From Sediminibacterium sp. KACHI17 (lineage in GTDB: Bacteria; Bacteroidota; Bacteroidia; Chitinophagales; Chitinophagaceae): a stretch of 64,000 nt of DNA. This document shows positions 61,481-64,000 of the stretch, one piece after another. Below the pieces are notes generated by a model, which saw nothing but the letters and a program-made list of their open reading frames with translations, was not told the origin of the DNA and did not search any database. Both the position numbers and the translations under genes were made by a program. Every line of letters begins with the position of its first letter. Within the stretch, counting starts at the first letter, position 1. Location of the stretch: NCBI RefSeq assembly GCF_040362915.1, contig NZ_AP029612.1, forward strand, positions 2,542,001 to 2,606,000, in the 5' to 3' direction.

Positions 61481-62470
61481 ATGCGTAGATTTTTACTCAT
61501 AGTGAATCTGGTGATGGTATTATTCATCAACAGATCAGCAGCGCAGATCGATGCACATTTTACACAGTATTATGCGCATCCATTATGGCTGAATCCGGCG
61601 CTTACAGGAGTGAACGATGGTTTCTATAGGGTAACGGCCAATTATCGTTATCAGTGGCCTACTATTTCATCTCCATTCATTACCAAAGGTGTTTCCGGTG
61701 ATATGAGTATATCAGATGCTTTTTCAGTTGGAATGACAGTGCTGAGTCAAACTACAGGTGATGGAGGATACTACTATAACAATGGGTATGTATCGGTTTC
61801 CTACAAAGCAAGACTAACAGAATATAAGATCATCAGTGGTGGATTTCAGATAGGGATGTTGAATAGAGGAATTGATCCTGGTAAGTTTCAGTATGGTAAT
61901 CAGTACAATCCATTGATAGGATATGACCCCACGATACCATCAAACGAACAGTTCATAAGAACCAATGCAACTGCTTTGGATGGAAGCTTGGGTCTTGTAT
62001 ATTTTGATGCAGAGCCCGATAAAGCGACCAATGCATTTTTTGGAGTGAGTGCATATCATCCTACTCAACCCCGTAATCAATTTCTCGCCAACGGTAATAA
62101 CAATAAGATTCCGATGCGATATGCGCTTCATGGCGGATTGAGAATGCGGATGAGTGATCGGGTAGATCTTACTCCTCATGCAGTTTTGCTGAAACAAGGA
62201 GATGCCAGTGAAATCACAGGTGGGATATCTATGAATATGCAACTCCAAGATGGAGCTGATTTGCTTTTAGGAACTACCTATCGCTTGAATGATGCAGTTG
62301 CACCCAATATTGGTATTCATCTTAATGGACTAACAATAGGGTTCAGTTATGATATCAATATGTCAAAAATGAAAAGTGCTTCCTCTGGTAACGGAGGATA
62401 TGAATTATCTATCAGTTTTATTGGTAGAAGAAAAATTACAGATTCAAAGTTTGTATGCCCAAGATTGTAA
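61481..62470 (+). CDS. PorP/SprF-family T9SS outer membrane protein
   Basis: 329 residues with a signal peptide (about 1-21, ending SAAQID). The opening DAHFTQYYAHPLWLNPALTG and the beta-strand pattern to the C-terminal FIGRRKITDSKFVCPRL are characteristic of the PorP/SprF family (beta-barrel proteins needed for secretion and anchoring of type B CTD cargo). It follows the cargo gene by 29 bp and its coding sequence overlaps the next gene start (ATG 62455) by 16 bp, so this is a coupled triplet. Confidence 0.9.
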   Translation: MRRFLLIVNLVMVLFINRSAAQIDAHFTQYYAHPLWLNPALTGVNDGFYRVTANYRYQWPTISSPFITKGVSGDMSISDAFSVGMTVLSQTTGDGGYYYNNGYVSVSYKARLTEYKIISGGFQIGMLNRGIDPGKFQYGNQYNPLIGYDPTIPSNEQFIRTNATALDGSLGLVYFDAEPDKATNAFFGVSAYHPTQPRNQFLANGNNNKIPMRYALHGGLRMRMSDRVDLTPHAVLLKQGDASEITGGISMNMQLQDGADLLLGTTYRLNDAVAPNIGIHLNGLTIGFSYDINMSKMKSASSGNGGYELSISFIGRRKITDSKFVCPRL

Positions 62471-64000
62471 GCCCCAGATATTATTTACTTTTTGCTATTA
62501 TCGTATTGCTGTCACTCGTGCAGCGTAACCAGGCATTGTATGCACAGCGTGCAAAAAAAGTTTTGAAAACAGCTGATGCAGCATTTAAAGAGAAAGATTA
62601 TTATCAGGCTTCTAAGTTGTATACAGTTGTTTTGTATGATAGCCCGCTGGTAAAATCAACACCGGGTCTTGTATATCCTCATCAGGTTGTGCGTAGAAGA
62701 GGAAAACTAAAACCAGCAGAAATTGTAAGGGCTACCTATCAGTTGGGGGAATCTTATCGTTTACATAATAATAATGGGGCAGCCTTATTAGCATATAAAA
62801 ATTATCTGAATTTCAGGGATAACAAATTCCCGTTGGCTCAACTGTGGTATGCTCATACACTCTTAGCAAACAATGATCCGATTCAGGCACAGATTGCTTA
62901 CAATGCTTTTTTAAGTGGATATCCAAAAGAGGATGAGTATGCAAGTATGGCCCGCTTGGGAATTGCATCTTGTTTGTATACCATTCAAGAGTTAAAAGAA
63001 TACCCACGAGCAACAGTCACAAAAAATATTGTTACCGGTTCTTCTGATGGATCCAATTTCGCACTTGAAAAAGTAAACGACAGTATAGTTTGGTTTACCA
63101 GTTCACGACATGAGATGATCAAAAAGCAAAAAAGTTACCCTGTACGTCTTTACACAGGAAATGAATATAGTGGGGGTGTGAAAAAAATGCAATCGGGGGC
63201 AGATGATCAGTTAAATATGGGAGCTTCTTCTTTATCTGCAGATGGATTAACTCTCTATTTCACCGGCTGGCTAAAAAATAAAAGCAGCACAACAGAAGAG
63301 TATCAGATTTATTATGTAGAACGCAGCTCGGTATCGTCGCAGTGGGGGAAACCAATATTGTTGCCGGCTCCAGTCAATGTTAAAGGATATAGTTCAAAAC
63401 AACCTTTTATTACTACAGATGGACAATATCTTTTCTTTTCATCCAATCAGCCCGGCACTAAGGGTAGCTTTGATATATGGTTGGTAAAAATGGATGGTAA
63501 AACACCGCAAGGTGATGTTATCAATGCTGGTGTGCATGTGAATACAACCAGAGAAGAAGTATCGCCCTATTTTGATGCGGGGGACAGTAGCTTATACTTT
63601 AGTTCAGATGGTGCGATCGGTATGGGTGGAATGGATATTTATAAAGTACAAGGCACTCCTTTTCAAAATAACTGGTCAAAAATTACTAATCTGGGGTATC
63701 CGATCAATTCCGGGAAGAATGATCTGTACTACAAAAAATATAAAGATTCTGATACAGTATATTTTAGTTCAGACAGAGAGTCTTCCTGTTGTCTTGAAAT
63801 ATTTAATGCTTTACTACTACCTTATATTCCTAAAAAAGATACAGCGTCACCCGTTATAGTTAAACAACAACAAGCTAAACAGGATACAGCGCAGATCGAA
63901 CCGGTATTCATTCAAAAAGATACGAGCCGGATCAGTAGACCAGCGCCGGATTCTATTGAAGCCATTTCAGTGAAGAGAATGTATGTGAATTACAATTTTG
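62455..64000 (+). CDS. TPR/PD40-repeat protein, PorE/OmpA-type periplasmic partner (3' end outside window)
   Basis: Open from ATG 62455 to the right edge, at least 515 residues. Starts MPKIVSPRYYLLFAIIVLLS (signal peptide). Residues about 28-170 look like TPR helices (ADAAFKEKDYYQASKLYTVV; YQLGESYRLHNNNGAALLAY). From about 185 come PD40/WD40-like strands (LSADGLTLYFTGW, ITTDGQYLFFSSNQPGTKGS and YFDAGDSSLYFSSDGAIGMG). An OmpA-like peptidoglycan-binding domain is expected after the edge, as in PorE-type partners of PorP, but is not visible. Overlaps porP/sprF by 16 bp, indicating coupled expression. Confidence 0.8.
   Translation, partial: MPKIVSPRYYLLFAIIVLLSLVQRNQALYAQRAKKVLKTADAAFKEKDYYQASKLYTVVLYDSPLVKSTPGLVYPHQVVRRRGKLKPAEIVRATYQLGESYRLHNNNGAALLAYKNYLNFRDNKFPLAQLWYAHTLLANNDPIQAQIAYNAFLSGYPKEDEYASMARLGIASCLYTIQELKEYPRATVTKNIVTGSSDGSNFALEKVNDSIVWFTSSRHEMIKKQKSYPVRLYTGNEYSGGVKKMQSGADDQLNMGASSLSADGLTLYFTGWLKNKSSTTEEYQIYYVERSSVSSQWGKPILLPAPVNVKGYSSKQPFITTDGQYLFFSSNQPGTKGSFDIWLVKMDGKTPQGDVINAGVHVNTTREEVSPYFDAGDSSLYFSSDGAIGMGGMDIYKVQGTPFQNNWSKITNLGYPINSGKNDLYYKKYKDSDTVYFSSDRESSCCLEIFNALLLPYIPKKDTASPVIVKQQQAKQDTAQIEPVFIQKDTSRISRPAPDSIEAISVKRMYVNYNF

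Noticed and set aside
63572-63859. 95-codon plus-strand ORF near the right edge
   Set aside because: Out-of-frame shadow of the longer coding sequence that starts at 62455 and runs off the window.
1-64000. tRNA, rRNA, CRISPR, IS or prophage
   Set aside because: No cloverleaf-like segments, no regularly spaced direct repeats with spacers, and no transposase or integrase gene was seen on reading the window.

Overview
The window comes from a member of the Bacteroidota, most likely Chitinophagaceae-like. This rests on several lines: type IX secretion (T9SS) genes including a PorZ homologue, a type B sorting domain protein and a PorP/SprF gene; the long plant-like form of IspG; DUF5606 and DUF4836 proteins; a fused IcmF mutase; promoters of the TAnnTTTG type; and few purine-rich Shine-Dalgarno sites. 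The sequence is moderately AT-rich and densely coding. I see no rRNA, tRNA, CRISPR array, insertion sequence or prophage.

Layout. 1-7598: branched-chain and threonine biosynthesis, with the end of ilvN, then ilvC, ilvA, a threonine leader peptide, thrA, thrB and thrC. 7606-13851: a PAS histidine kinase, a YHS-domain protein, a DoxX-like membrane protein, DinB, NRDE/TANGO2, an ATP-grasp protein and a HAD protein. 13882-20655: a trans-4-hydroxyproline catabolic cluster (AraC regulator divergent from a DapA-type deaminase, an aldehyde dehydrogenase, a hydroxyproline epimerase and a secreted DUF885 peptidase), closed by a clear terminator. 20826-34810: mostly housekeeping (VOC protein, ispG, nadB, lipid A-type acyltransferase, ArsR with an MBL-rhodanese protein, tsaB, RidA, aldose epimerase, IcmF). 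34818-37145: porZ. 37275-41906: a bacteriocin-like export system with a small HTH protein, two double-glycine precursor peptides, a CPBP-type membrane protein, an HlyD adaptor and a C39-peptidase ABC exporter. 41910-44533: a NarL-type two-component system overlapping a 7-TM protein, then a lipoprotein. 44770-51945: an FtsX-type ABC transporter, a DUF4836 lipoprotein, a GH3/beta-lactamase fusion and DUF5606. 52168-58984: small enzymes, an amidohydrolase, a DsbA-like protein, a DegT aminotransferase and rpoN. 59124-64000: a T9SS cell-surface triplet (type B CTD adhesin, PorP/SprF, and a TPR/PD40 protein that runs off the edge).

The most notable signals are: (1) the two-peptide bacteriocin-like operon with a 16-bp palindrome ahead of the peptides; (2) an apparent threonine/isoleucine attenuation leader peptide ahead of thrABC; (3) a set of long, sequence-diverse inverted repeats that fill intergenic spaces (near 15050, 23435, 25117, 26070 and 55298), one of which runs from the nadB stop codon to one base before the next start codon; and (4) a hydroxyproline cluster with no visible D-hydroxyproline dehydrogenase.
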